Positions 5,407 through 6,231 of a stretch of 6,231 nucleotides of DNA are shown one piece after another. Position numbers and translations under genes: made by a program. The notes beneath the pieces were generated by a model. That model did no database searches, was not told the origin of the DNA, and worked only from the letters and a program-made list of their open reading frames with translations. How positions within the stretch are numbered: the stretch's first letter is position 1; every line of letters begins with the position of its first letter. The DNA is from CAYRKQ01 sp964621845 (GTDB lineage: Bacteria > Patescibacteriota > Saccharimonadia > Saccharimonadales > UBA7683): assembly GCA_964621845.1 (NCBI GenBank), contig CAZUOL010000076.1, positions 1-6,231 on the forward strand, in the 5' to 3' direction.

Positions 5407-6231
5407 TATTTCACATCCTTTATTGAGCCCTTCATATAGAAGGCCGATTCTGGTTTATCATCGTATTTGCCATCAAGAATCTCACGGAAGCCCTTAATGG
5501 TATCTTCAAGCTTTACATAAACGCCTGGGATGCCCGAGAACACCTCGGCCACGTGGAATGGCTGCGTTAAGAAACGCTGAATGCGGCGAGCACGGCCTAC
5601 AATCTTTTTATCTTCATCCGAAAGCTCTTCCATACCCAAGATGGCAATAATATCCTGCAGATCTTTGTAACGCTGTAGAATCTGCTGTACTTCACGAGCC
5701 ACATTGTAATGTTCTTCACCAACAATTTCGGGGTCGAGAATGGTTGAGTTTGAATCAAGTGGATCAACGGCAGGGTAGAGGCCTAGCTCGGTTAAGGCAC
5801 GGTTCAACACAATGGTTGAATCGAGGTGAGCAAAGGTCGTGGCCGGGGCTGGATCGGTTAAGTCGTCTGCCGGCACATACACCGCCTGAACAGAGGTGAT
5901 TGAACCCTTCTTTGTCGAGGTGATACGCTCCTGCATTTCGCCCATTTCTTGTGCCAAGTTTGGCTGGTAGCCCACTGCAGATGGCAAACGGCCAAGCAGA
6001 GCCGAAACCTCAGCACCAGCCTGTGTAAAGCGGAAGATGTTATCAACAAAGAAGAGTACATCTTTACCTTGATCACGGAACCCTTCAGCCATCGCAAGGC
6101 CTGAAAGCGCGACACGAAGACGCGCTCCTGGTGGTTCGTTCATTTGGCCAAACACGAGCGAAGTTTTATCGAACACACCCGATTCCTTCATTTCGTAGTA
6201 CAGATCATTCCCCTCACGAGTACGTTCGCCA
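5406..6231 (-). CDS. atpD: F-type ATP synthase beta subunit (5' partial)
   Basis: The frame continues past the Met at 6191 to the window edge, where GERTREGNDLYYEM is read; this holds the catalytic Glu and Arg of beta (E. coli Glu181 and Arg182). The P-loop and the N-terminal barrel lie outside. Counting from Met at 6191, Walker B is DVLFFVD ending at Asp50, then ALLGRLPSAVGYQPNL (64-79), VYVPADDLTDPAPATTFAHLD (104-124), and AVDPLDSNS (141-149). The DELSEED loop is present as EELSDED (188-194). The C-terminal helical domain ends with FLTQPFHVAEVFSG (207-220). Beta carries the catalytic nucleotide sites of F1, making ATP in the cytoplasm from the proton or sodium gradient. The stop (TAA, 5408-5406) overlaps the next start. 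All visible catalytic elements are intact, so the enzyme looks functional. Confidence 0.97.
   Translation of the reverse strand, partial: GERTREGNDLYYEMKESGVFDKTSLVFGQMNEPPGARLRVALSGLAMAEGFRDQGKDVLFFVDNIFRFTQAGAEVSALLGRLPSAVGYQPNLAQEMGEMQERITSTKKGSITSVQAVYVPADDLTDPAPATTFAHLDSTIVLNRALTELGLYPAVDPLDSNSTILDPEIVGEEHYNVAREVQQILQRYKDLQDIIAILGMEELSDEDKKIVGRARRIQRFLTQPFHVAEVFSGIPGVYVKLEDTIKGFREILDGKYDDKPESAFYMKGSIKDVK

Noticed and set aside
6189..6191. Start of atpD at Met 6191
   Set aside because: The codons upstream to the edge encode the conserved GERTREGNDLYYEM, so this Met is internal and the gene begins outside the window.

Overview
The window looks like a compact bacterial chromosome segment. 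It uses the standard code (TAG, TGA and TAA all act as stops), has moderate GC, almost no intergenic space, and genes that overlap by 1 to 4 bases. The mix of a bacterial F-type ATP synthase operon, a fused tRNA-modification/HAD protein, several small or unrecognised proteins, and a start codon placed directly behind a -10 box suggests a Patescibacteria/CPR lineage, perhaps Saccharibacteria. That assignment is an inference; no marker gene here proves it.

Layout. Bases 1-1686 (+) hold the 3' part of a gene that joins a tRNA-dihydrouridine synthase to a HAD-superfamily phosphatase domain. A 64-bp palindromic repeat sits in frame inside the Dus part. Bases 1719-3151 (+) hold a two-gene unit joined by an ATGA overlap: a multi-pass membrane protein, and a protein resembling the LURP-one/Tubby C-terminal-like fold. 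Bases 3154-4182 (-) encode a protein whose Cys-x-Asp-x-Arg, Gly-Gly-His and Cys-Gly-Cys-Gly motifs resemble a carbonic anhydrase with a Cys-His-Cys metal site (beta or zeta/CDCA type). Bases 4183-4292 are the only sizeable gap. It holds two divergent promoters that may share one palindromic -35 hexamer, and a CRP-like inverted repeat. Bases 4293-4637 (+) encode a small unrecognised soluble protein. Bases 4649-6231 (-) are the end of the ATP synthase operon, in transcription order atpD (5' end outside the window), a small very acidic unknown protein, then atpC.

How the genes work together. AtpD and AtpC are the catalytic beta and the epsilon subunits of F1. The extra acidic gene is tied to both neighbours by TAATG stop/start overlaps, so it is probably made together with them. 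The carbonic-anhydrase-like gene and the small protein opposite it share a regulatory region and may be controlled together. The membrane protein and the LURP-one-like protein are probably co-translated and may act together at the membrane.

The points most worth attention are the palindromic repeat translated inside the Dus domain, the extra gene between atpD and atpC, and the divergent carbonic-anhydrase-like locus with its shared control region.
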